64,000 nucleotides of DNA from NCBI GenBank assembly GCA_963821885.1, contig CAWGFN010000002.1:496001-560000 (forward strand), written 5' to 3'. This document shows positions 52,161 to 58,987 of this stretch, in pieces. The notes below the pieces were generated by a model. That model was not told the DNA's origin. It did no database searches and saw only the letters and a list, made by a program, of their open reading frames with translations. Numbering within the stretch: position 1 is the stretch's first letter; each line of letters starts with the position of its first letter. The DNA is from Oleiagrimonas sp963821885 (GTDB lineage: Bacteria; Pseudomonadota; Gammaproteobacteria; Xanthomonadales; Rhodanobacteraceae). Both the position numbers and the translations under genes were made by a program.

Positions 52161-53012
52161 TCACGACTTGGCGCGGAAGGCCTGCTCCAGCATGGTCGCC
52201 TGGAATCCGTCGCCGGCATCGCCGTATTGCGCGTAACGATACAGCGCCGCCGAGTAGATGCCCTGCAGCGCCGACTGCACCAGCGCCAGCAGGATCACCG
52301 CGAGCACCCCGATCGCGCCCACCAGCAGCGTCAGCGCCGGCGCATGCAGTGGGACGACGAAGGCCAGCAACGCGGCGAACACCAGTATCACCAGCACGTA
52401 GATGATGCTGAAGACCACGTGGATGCCGGCATTGCCGATGATGTTCTCGCCCCAGGTGCGCTTGAGCATCGCGGCGCTGCGCTTGACCGCGTCGATCGGG
52501 CCGTCGTCGGTGGCCGCCAGGATCGGCACCACCAGGAACGTGGCCACGCTCCAGGCCACGCCGATCAGGCCGACCACGATGCGCCCGATCAGGCCCATGC
52601 GCTCCTGCAGCGCGCGCAGCAGCAGGCCGACGGTGGCGGCGATCAACGCATAGCCGAATATCTGCGGCAGCTTGGATATCGCCAGCCTGAATCCGTCGCC
52701 CAGGGTCGGCTGTTCGCCGTTCATCGCGGCCATCGCGGCGCCGGTCAGCGCGGTGTTGAAGAAGAAGATGACCGTGTACTGCACCAGGTAGAAGGCAAAC
52801 AAGCCGATGTAGAAACCGCTGCCCTGCTGCGGGTGCTCGCCGGCCCCCTGCGCGGCGTGGACCGACAGGAACACCGGCAGTGCGAAGCTGGCCACCACCA
52901 GCAGGCAGGCGATGCCCGAAAGCAGCGGGAACACCAGCAACCTGCGCTCGGTGCGGAGTACGTTGGCGCTGGCCCTGACCAGGTCCCAGCTGCGCGAAAA
53001 CTTTCCTGCCAT
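52161..53012 (-). CDS. DUF6159-type membrane protein
   Basis: A 283-residue inner-membrane protein with about six helices, including LLVFPLLSGIACLLVVASFAL near the start and ALTLLVGAIGVLAVILLALV late. The opening FSRSWDLVRASANVLRTERRLLVFP and the AVKRSAAMLKRTWGENIIGNAGI block are typical of a family I recall as DUF6159. The function is unknown. GGAGGGG stands before the ATG. It is followed leftward by the TonB receptor gene with about 195 bases between them, including the palindrome, so they are separate transcripts. Confidence 0.75.
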   Translation of the reverse strand: MAGKFSRSWDLVRASANVLRTERRLLVFPLLSGIACLLVVASFALPVFLSVHAAQGAGEHPQQGSGFYIGLFAFYLVQYTVIFFFNTALTGAAMAAMNGEQPTLGDGFRLAISKLPQIFGYALIAATVGLLLRALQERMGLIGRIVVGLIGVAWSVATFLVVPILAATDDGPIDAVKRSAAMLKRTWGENIIGNAGIHVVFSIIYVLVILVFAALLAFVVPLHAPALTLLVGAIGVLAVILLALVQSALQGIYSAALYRYAQYGDAGDGFQATMLEQAFRAKS

Positions 53013-53065
53013 GTCGATCCCCTCCCGTGTCCGTTGCGTCATCGTCAATGCATTGTGTGCCGCGA

Positions 53066-54325
53066 TCAGGCTGGCGGCAATGTCTCCACATCGCCACCGC
53101 GCCGTCCCAGGCCCAGGCCGATGCGCATGTCCTGTCCGCTGGGCTGCTGGTACAGCGCCAGCGCGAACTCCGGAAGGATCGCCATGAGATGGTCGAAGAT
53201 GTCGCCCTGGATGCCCTCGTAGACGGCCCAGTCGGTGGTCTCGGTGAAGCAGTAGACCTCGACCGGGATGCCGGCCGGCGTCGGGTCGAGCACGCGGACC
53301 ATGCAGGTCAGGTCGTGGCGGATGCGCGGATGCGACTCCAGGTAGGCCTGGGTGTAGGCGCGAAACGTGCCGAGGTTGGTCAGGCGTCGCTGGTTGACCG
53401 GCACCTTGCCGGGGTCGCCCAGCGCGCTGTTCCATTCCTCCAGCTCTTCGTGCTTGTGCTTGAGGTAATCGGCCAGCAGGCGGAAGCGCTTGAGGTGCGC
53501 CTTTTCCTCGCCGTCGAGGAAGCGCACGCTGCCGGCGTCGACGAACAGCGCGCGCTTGATGCGCCGCGCGCCGGCTTCCTGCATGCCCCGCCAATTCTTG
53601 TAGGAATCGGAGATCAGCCGCCAGGTCGGAATGGTGGTGATGGTCTTGTCCCAGTTCTGCACCTTGACCGTGTGCAGCGCGATGTCGATGACGTCGCCGT
53701 CGGCGTTGAATTGCGGCATGGAGATCCAGTCGCCCACGCGCAACATGTCGTTGGTGGCGATCTGCACGCTGGCGACCAGGCTCAGGATGGTGTCCTTGAA
53801 GACCAGCAGCAGGACCGCGGAGATCGCGCCCAGGCCCGACAGGAGCAGCAGCGGCGAGCGATCCGACAGCGCCGCGATGATGACGATGGCGCCGACAACG
53901 AACAGCACGATCTTGACCAGCTGCACGTAGCCCTTGATCGATCGCCGGCGGGCATGGGGCGTCCTCTGGTACAGCGCCTCCAGGGCGTTGAGCGAGGCGC
54001 TGGCGGCGGTCAGGCAGAACACCACGATCATGGCCATCGCCAGGTGCTGGATGATCGAGTCGCCGTTGTCGGGAATGTTGGGCACCAGCTTGATGCCGGC
54101 ATCGATCACCAGCATCGGCACGATGCGCGCCAGGCGCTTGAACACGCCGGCGTCCATCAACGCATCGTCCCAGTGCCACACGGTGCGACGGGTCACCACG
54201 CGCATCACGCGGAGCAGGACCCGATGGGTGACGAAGTTGGCCAGCCAGGCCAGCACGGCCAGACCGACCAGGTAGGCCGCGCTGAGGGCCAGAGGGTTTT
54301 CGAACAGGGCTTTGATCTGATCCAT
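53066..54325 (-). CDS. ybdG: mechanosensitive ion channel (YbdG/MscM type)
   Basis: A 419-residue channel of the MscS superfamily, close in length to E. coli YbdG (415). It has N-terminal helices, the pore region (LLLLSGLGAISAVLLLVFKDTILSLVASVQI) and the beta domain (LRVGDWISMPQFNADGDVIDIALHTVKVQNWDKTITTIPTWRL). The long C-terminal part (RIKRALFVDAG, FRAYTQAYLESHPRIRHDLTCMVR) is specific to this subgroup. YbdG gates under mild hypo-osmotic stress. ATG 54325 is chosen by comparison; an ATG 30-36 bases upstream is also possible and no start has a clear Shine-Dalgarno. It is divergent from the pteridine reductase gene. Confidence 0.92.
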   Translation of the reverse strand: MDQIKALFENPLALSAAYLVGLAVLAWLANFVTHRVLLRVMRVVTRRTVWHWDDALMDAGVFKRLARIVPMLVIDAGIKLVPNIPDNGDSIIQHLAMAMIVVFCLTAASASLNALEALYQRTPHARRRSIKGYVQLVKIVLFVVGAIVIIAALSDRSPLLLLSGLGAISAVLLLVFKDTILSLVASVQIATNDMLRVGDWISMPQFNADGDVIDIALHTVKVQNWDKTITTIPTWRLISDSYKNWRGMQEAGARRIKRALFVDAGSVRFLDGEEKAHLKRFRLLADYLKHKHEELEEWNSALGDPGKVPVNQRRLTNLGTFRAYTQAYLESHPRIRHDLTCMVRVLDPTPAGIPVEVYCFTETTDWAVYEGIQGDIFDHLMAILPEFALALYQQPSGQDMRIGLGLGRRGGDVETLPPA

Positions 54326-54384
54326 CGATGGCGAGACACTGGCGAACAAGTGCATCAGCATAGCCACACGGGCACGCGCATCCA

Positions 54385-55137
54385 ATGCATAACGAATCAT
54401 CCGACCGCAAGACCGTCCTGGTCACCGGCGCCGCGCGCCGCATCGGCGCCGCCATCGCGCGACGGCTGCACCAGGCCGGCTGGGACCTGGTCCTGCACTA
54501 CCACCGATCGCGAGACGAGGCGCAGGCGCTGGCCGACGAACTCGAGCGCGCGCGCGGTGGATCGGTGCTGGTCCTGCAGGGCGACCTGGCCGATGCCGCC
54601 GTGCCGTCGCGCCTGGTCGCCGACACGCTGCAACGGCGCGGTCGCCTCGATGCGCTGGTGAACAATGCCTCGGCGTTCTTCCCCTCGCCGCTGGACTCGA
54701 CCACGGCCGATCAGTGGGACGCGCTGTTCGCGACCAATGCGCGCGCGCCGTTCCTGCTGTGCCAGGCCGCGGCGCCGGCGCTGCGCGAGCGCGGTGGCGC
54801 CATCGTCAACCTGGGCGACCTGCACGCCACGCGCCCGCGCCCGGACATCCTCGCCTACGCGGCGTCCAAGGCCGCGCTGGACGCGCTGACCCGCGGCATG
54901 GCCGCGACCCTGGGCCCCGAGGTGCGCGTCAACGCCGTGGCGCCCGGCGCGATCCTGTGGCCGGAGCAGGACGACGCGGACGGCGAACGCCGCCGCATGC
55001 TCGAGAACACGCCGCTGGCGCGCATCGGCACGGTCGAGGAGATCGCCGAGGCGGTGCGCTGGCTGCTGATGGACGCGGCCTTCGTCACCGGCCAGATACT
55101 GCGCGTGGACGGCGGCCGCGACGCGCACTGGGTGTGA
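54385..55137 (+). CDS. SDR-family pteridine reductase
   Basis: A 250-residue SDR with the TGAARRIG nucleotide motif, in which arginine replaces the usual glycine pattern; this is the hallmark of pteridine reductase (PTR1/FolM). It also has NNASAFFPSPL, the catalytic YAASKAALDALTRGMA and VDGGRDAHWV. It would reduce dihydrobiopterin/dihydromonapterin or dihydrofolate with NADPH. folK and folB lie on the opposite strand just beyond, making a small pterin/folate cluster. Confidence 0.88.
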   Translation: MHNESSDRKTVLVTGAARRIGAAIARRLHQAGWDLVLHYHRSRDEAQALADELERARGGSVLVLQGDLADAAVPSRLVADTLQRRGRLDALVNNASAFFPSPLDSTTADQWDALFATNARAPFLLCQAAAPALRERGGAIVNLGDLHATRPRPDILAYAASKAALDALTRGMAATLGPEVRVNAVAPGAILWPEQDDADGERRRMLENTPLARIGTVEEIAEAVRWLLMDAAFVTGQILRVDGGRDAHWV

Positions 55138-55449
55138 GTCGAGTCCGACTCTCTCGCCTGCTGCAGACTGAACTCTACAGCTCCGATGTTCCCCCCACCC
55201 CAGCCCTCCCCCAAAGGGGAGGGTGATGCGCTGCCGCACGCCGCATTGCGACAGCCTGCCGATAATCCAACCTGCGACGGACCTGCCGACGTGCCGACGA
55301 CCTCCCCCTGCGCAGCAGGGGGAGGCAGGTGACCGAAGGAAATCCCCTTGCGGGAGAGAGGGTCCCGCAGGCCTGCGCAAAGCAAGGCGCGGACCTACGA
55401 GACGCGCAACCAACCCCGCCCCATGCCCATGGCACCGCCGAAACCCCGA
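55138..55449. other. convergent gap with CCTCCCC hairpins
   Basis: This 312-base space between the 3' ends of the pteridine reductase and folK genes contains no gene. It holds two strong hairpins, CCCTCCCC-CAAA-GGGGAGGG (55204-55223) and CCTCCCCCTG-CGCAG-CAGGGGGAGG (55301-55325), the latter with the same stem as the element at 32915. They may end both transcripts, though no T-run follows either. Confidence 0.6.
55204..55325. repeat. CCTCCCC hairpin element, second copy
   Basis: Related to 32886-33012: a CCCCCACCCC start, a first C-rich hairpin, about 75 bases of spacer (containing GCATTGCGACA against GAATTGCGACA in the first copy), then a second hairpin with a ten-base stem. This order supports a single dispersed repeat family. 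Confidence 0.6.
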
Positions 55450-55935
55450 TCAATCCAGCACGACCACCTTGAAGTCCCGATCATGCTCCGGATGCGCATC
55501 CCACAGCTGCGCGAGCGTCCGGCCATCGCCCGGCACCTCGACGTCCGGCGCGATGTCGGCCAGCGGCTTGAGCACGAAGGCGTGGCGCAGGTCCCCGCGC
55601 GGGATCTGCAGGTGGCCCGGGCCGTCCACCACGCGATCGCCGTAGAGCACGATGTCGATGTCCAGGGTGCGGCTGGAAAAGCGCGGCCCGTCGCGGCGCC
55701 GGCCCTGGGCGTCCTCCAGCGCGTGCAACCAGTCGTTGAGCGCCTCGGGCGCCAGATCGGTGTCGATGCACACGCCGAGGTTGAGGAAATCATCGCCAGC
55801 GAAGCCGACCGCCGCGGTGCGGTAGGCCGGTGACACGTCGATCGCGCCGAAACGCGCGCGCAGCGCCGCCAGCGCCGCGCGCAGGTGGCGTTCGGGTTCG
55901 ATGTTGCTGCCCAGGCTGAGGCAGGCCCGGGTCAT
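55450..55935 (-). CDS. folK: 6-hydroxymethyl-dihydropterin pyrophosphokinase
   Basis: HPPK: transfers pyrophosphate from ATP to 6-hydroxymethyl-7,8-dihydropterin in folate synthesis. The 161-residue product has ACLSLGSNIEPERHL, the VSPAYRTAAVGFAGDDFLNLGV pterin site, and RFSSRTLDIDIVLYGD with the two magnesium aspartates, then the conserved IPRGDLRHAFVLKPLADIAP. The start codon overlaps the folB stop by four bases (ATGA). Confidence 0.95.
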   Translation of the reverse strand: MTRACLSLGSNIEPERHLRAALAALRARFGAIDVSPAYRTAAVGFAGDDFLNLGVCIDTDLAPEALNDWLHALEDAQGRRRDGPRFSSRTLDIDIVLYGDRVVDGPGHLQIPRGDLRHAFVLKPLADIAPDVEVPGDGRTLAQLWDAHPEHDRDFKVVVLD

Positions 55936-56291
55936 TGCGGCCGGGTACCGCGCTCGATCTGCACGCCGACGGCCTTGGCCCCGCGCACCGCGCCGGGCTT
56001 GCGCAGGCGCAGGCGCAGCCAGGCGACGCCGAATTCCTCGCGCACGATCTGCGCGCAGCGCTCGGCCAGGGTCTCGACCAGGCCAAAGTCCGAGGCCTCG
56101 ACGAATTCGATCAGCCGCTTGGACACGGCCTTGTAGTTGAGCGCGTCGTCGATGCTGTCGCTGGCCGCCGGCACCGTGTTGTCGAAGGCCATCTCCAGGT
56201 CCAGCGTCACCGTCTGGCGCACCATCCGCTCCCACTCGTAGATGCCGATGATGGTGTCGATCTTGAGTCGCTCGATGAAGACGATGTCCAT
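55932..56291 (-). CDS. folB: dihydroneopterin aldolase
   Basis: Step before FolK in folate synthesis: converts dihydroneopterin to 6-hydroxymethyl-dihydropterin and glycolaldehyde. The 119-residue product has IVFIERLKIDTIIGIYEWER with the pterin-binding region, DDALNYKAVSKRLIEFVEAS with the tyrosine pocket, and ETLAERCAQIVREEFG with the catalytic-site lysine region. Usual size for the octameric enzyme. It is translationally coupled to folK. Confidence 0.94.
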   Translation of the reverse strand: MDIVFIERLKIDTIIGIYEWERMVRQTVTLDLEMAFDNTVPAASDSIDDALNYKAVSKRLIEFVEASDFGLVETLAERCAQIVREEFGVAWLRLRLRKPGAVRGAKAVGVQIERGTRPQ

Positions 56292-56338
56292 GGCCTGCCT
56301 TGTTTGGATCGGAGTCGACCAGTGTACGGGAGGTCGCT

Positions 56339-57412
56339 TCAGATGGATGTGGCGCGCGGCACCGCCGCGGCCGCCGCCGCCGCCGGCACCGCGTCCAGGG
56401 TCTCCAGGCTCCAGCGCGGACGCACCGTGATCTGCGGACCCTGCGCCTGCCCCGCCGCCAGGCGGATGGCGCCGGCCAGGGCGATCATCGCGCCGTTGTC
56501 GGTGCAGAACTCCAGACGCGGGAAATACACCCGGAAGCCCTCCTTGTCGCCGGCCTCGGCCAGCTGCGCGCGCAGGCGCTTGTTGGCGCCCACGCCACCG
56601 GCGATGACCAGGCGCGACATGCCGGTGGCCTCCAGCGCGCGGCGGCACTTGATCGCCAGGGTCTCGACGATGGCCTGCTCGAAGCCGCTGGCGATGTCGG
56701 CGCGGTCCTGCGCGCCCTGGCCGCTCCTGTTCCAGGCCAGCAGCACCTGGGTCTTGAGGCCGGAGAAGCTGAAGTCCAGGCCGGGCCGGTCGGTCATCGG
56801 GCGGGCGAAACGGTAGGCGTCGGGATCGCCCTTGAGTGCCTCGGCGGCCAGCGCCGGGCCGCCGGGATACGGCAGGCCCATCAGCTTGGCGGTCTTGTCG
56901 AAGGCCTCGCCGGCGGCATCGTCCAGGGTATCGCCCAGCACCTCGTACTGACCGATCCCGCGCACGCCCACCAGCATCGAATGGCCACCGGACACCAGCA
57001 GCGCCACGAACGGCGGCTCGGGCGGATCGGCCTCCAGCAGCGGCGCCAGCAGGTGGCCTTCCATGTGGTGCACCCCGATCGCCGGCACCTCCAGCGCCCA
57101 GGCCATGGCCCGCGCGGCGCTGGCGCCGACCAGCAGGGCGCCGACCAGGCCCGGCCCGGCGGTGTAGGCCACGCCGCCCAGGTCGCGCATGCCCAGGCCG
57201 GCCCGTTGCAGCGTTTCCTCGACCAGCGGCAGCAATTTGCGCACGTGGTCGCGGCTGGCCAGCTCGGGCACCACCCCGCCGTAGTCGGCATGCAGCTTGA
57301 CCTGCGAATACAGGGCGTGGGCCAGCAGGCCGCGCCCGGGCTGGTACAGCGCCACCCCGGTCTCGTCGCAGGACGATTCGATGCCCAAAACAGGCTTTGA
57401 AAATTGGTTCAT
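56339..57412 (-). CDS. tsaD: tRNA N6-threonylcarbamoyl transferase TsaD
   Basis: It moves the threonylcarbamoyl group to A37 of ANN-decoding tRNAs, with TsaB and TsaE. The 357-residue product has the ASKHA ATP-binding fold: VLGIESSCDETGVALY, GPGLVGALLVG, iron-binding histidines 116 and 120 in VHHMEGHLLAP, and LVSGGHSML. The last twenty residues are Ala/Pro-rich and not conserved. Its 5' end overlaps the rpsU promoter on the opposite strand, the classic divergent tsaD-rpsU pair. Confidence 0.95.
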   Translation of the reverse strand: MNQFSKPVLGIESSCDETGVALYQPGRGLLAHALYSQVKLHADYGGVVPELASRDHVRKLLPLVEETLQRAGLGMRDLGGVAYTAGPGLVGALLVGASAARAMAWALEVPAIGVHHMEGHLLAPLLEADPPEPPFVALLVSGGHSMLVGVRGIGQYEVLGDTLDDAAGEAFDKTAKLMGLPYPGGPALAAEALKGDPDAYRFARPMTDRPGLDFSFSGLKTQVLLAWNRSGQGAQDRADIASGFEQAIVETLAIKCRRALEATGMSRLVIAGGVGANKRLRAQLAEAGDKEGFRVYFPRLEFCTDNGAMIALAGAIRLAAGQAQGPQITVRPRWSLETLDAVPAAAAAAAVPRATSI

Positions 57413-57426
57413 GACCACGTTATACT
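57397..57426 (+). promoter_or_regulatory. predicted sigma-70 promoter of rpsU
   Basis: -35 TTGAAA (57397-57402), 18-base spacer, -10 TATACT (57421-57426). The -35 lies within the first codons of the divergent tsaD, so the two promoters or leaders overlap and may interfere. Confidence 0.75.
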
Positions 57427-57474
57427 TTACGGCTCGCCCGATCACAGCGGGCCAGTTTACCAAGTGGAGATTCC

Positions 57475-57690
57475 ATGCCCAGCGTCAAAGTCCGCGAGAA
57501 CGAGCCGTTCGAGCTTGCCCTGCGTCGCTTCAAGCGTACCTGCGAAAAGGCCGGTGTGCTGGCCGAGACCCGCAAGCGCGAGTACTACGAGAAGCCGACC
57601 CAGGAGCGCAAGCGCAAGCGCGCTGCCGCGGTGAAGCGGCACCTGCGCCGCCTGTCGCGCGACAACGCGCGCCGCACGCGCCTGTACTGA
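57475..57690 (+). CDS. rpsU: 30S ribosomal protein S21
   Basis: A 71-residue, arginine/lysine-rich protein of the small subunit needed for initiation. The sequence VKVRENEPFELALRRFKRTCEKAGVLAETRKREYYEKPT is typical, with the basic C-terminus RHLRRLSRDNARRTRLY. GGAG lies eight bases before the ATG. In many gammaproteobacteria rpsU heads the macromolecular synthesis operon with dnaG and rpoD; here yqeY follows, but dnaG and rpoD do not. Confidence 0.97.
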   Translation: MPSVKVRENEPFELALRRFKRTCEKAGVLAETRKREYYEKPTQERKRKRAAAVKRHLRRLSRDNARRTRLY

Positions 57691-57771
57691 GCAACAGGCC
57701 CCAAGCGGCCGATCCGGCCTGACCGCTGCGCGGTCCGGCCGACCCGATCGCCGCACATCGAGCCTGCACTG

Positions 57772-57801
57772 GCCGGTGTCGTCATCGCGACACCGGCTTT
57801 T
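57772..57801 (+). terminator. intrinsic terminator after rpsU
   Basis: Stem GCCGGTGTCG / CGACACCGGC with loop TCATCG, then TTTT. It lies 82 bases after the rpsU stop and 36 bases before yqeY, so it would partly or fully separate the two genes. Confidence 0.85.
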
Positions 57802-57837
57802 CGCGTTTGTGAGACAGCCCGAGCCGGGAACCGAGCC

Positions 57838-58281
57838 ATGAGCCTGAAGAACCGCCTTCTTGAAGACATGAAGAACGCCATGCGCGCCGGCGACAAGCCG
57901 CGCCTGGGCGTGATCCGCCTGGTCAACGCCGCGATCAAGCAGCGTGAAGTGGACGAGCGCATCGAGCTCGACGACGCCCAGGTGCTGGCGGTGCTGGAGA
58001 AGATGATCAAGCAGCGCCGCGATTCGGTCAGCCAGTACGAGACCGCCGGCCGCGAGGACCTGGCCGAGACCGAGCGCTTCGAGATCGGCGTGATCGAGGT
58101 CTACATGCCGACCCCGCTGGACGCGGCCGAGCTGAATGCCCTGATCGACGCGGCCATCGCCGAGACCGGCGCCGCCTCGGTGCGCGACATGGGCAAGGTC
58201 ATGGGCCTGCTCAAGCAGCGCGCCGCCGGTCGCGCGGACATGGCCGTGGTCTCGGGCCTGATCAAGCAGCGCCTGGGCTGA
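57838..58281 (+). CDS. yqeY: GatB/YqeY domain-containing protein
   Basis: A 147-residue protein with the helical tail domain also found in GatB (KNRLLEDMKNAMRAGDKPRLGVIRLVNAAIK, then FEIGVIEVYMPTPLDAAELNALI and MGKVMGLLKQRAAGRADMAVVSGLIKQRL). GatB tails contact tRNA; free-standing YqeY is thought to bind tRNA or act in misacylated tRNA handling, but its role is not settled. It follows rpsU as usual, after an intrinsic terminator. Confidence 0.93.
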   Translation: MSLKNRLLEDMKNAMRAGDKPRLGVIRLVNAAIKQREVDERIELDDAQVLAVLEKMIKQRRDSVSQYETAGREDLAETERFEIGVIEVYMPTPLDAAELNALIDAAIAETGAASVRDMGKVMGLLKQRAAGRADMAVVSGLIKQRLG

Positions 58282-58308
58282 ACCCCGCGCGGCGGCGCCG
58301 TGTCGCCG

Positions 58309-58926
58309 TCAGGCCAGCGCCAGCGCCATGCGCCGGTGGCCCGGCACATGGCCGTGGGCATTGCCCAGGCGACTCGGCCGCTCGGCGACCACCGCGAACC
58401 CCAGCCGCTGATAAAGCTGCTCGGCACGCGGATTGTCGACCGCCACGTCGAGGGTGGCCGATGACCGGCCCAGCGCGCGCCCCGCATCCAGCAGATGCGC
58501 CACCAGGGCACGGCCGATGCCCTGGCCGCGGCATTCGGGCGCCACGCCCAGATGCGCCAGGTAGTGCTCGCCGCGACCGGGCGGCCGGATCACGCCCTCG
58601 GTGCGCAGGCCACGCACCACCGGACCCGCCGCGCGCAGGCCGTAGTGGGCCAGGATCTGCCGCAACGCGGCCAGGGTGAACGTCGCCGAGGACTCGCGGC
58701 CGAAACCGGTGCCGACCGCCACCACGCGCCCGTCGGCCTCGCCGACGACATGATTGCGATGTCCGAACTGGCCGGCGCCGTCGACGAAGGCGCGGCGCAG
58801 GAAATGCCGTGCATCGCCGGCGGCATCGGCGAACACATAGTCGAATGCGCCCGGGCCGGAACTGTAGATGAGATCAATGGCCGCATCGACGTCGTCGGCG
58901 CGCGCGGGCCGGAAGTGCAGTTGCAT
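58309..58926 (-). CDS. GNAT family N-acetyltransferase
   Basis: A 205-residue acyl-CoA-dependent transferase. The acetyl-CoA pyrophosphate loop reads LAHLGVAPECRGQGIGRALVAHLLD (R/QxxGxG/A) and the motif B region is TLDVAVDNPRAEQLYQRLGFAVVAER. The N-terminus (IDLIYSSGPGAFDYVFADAAGDA) resembles a subgroup of uncharacterised GNATs. The acceptor is unknown. It is convergent with yqeY, where dnaG would be expected, and its start lies 61 bases after the glnE stop on the same strand. Confidence 0.87.
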   Translation of the reverse strand: MQLHFRPARADDVDAAIDLIYSSGPGAFDYVFADAAGDARHFLRRAFVDGAGQFGHRNHVVGEADGRVVAVGTGFGRESSATFTLAALRQILAHYGLRAAGPVVRGLRTEGVIRPPGRGEHYLAHLGVAPECRGQGIGRALVAHLLDAGRALGRSSATLDVAVDNPRAEQLYQRLGFAVVAERPSRLGNAHGHVPGHRRMALALA

Positions 58927-58987
58927 GCCTTCAATCCCCCTGGGTCAACGGGCTGCCGACGGTCCGCGCTGGCGCGTGCCGGCGGCC

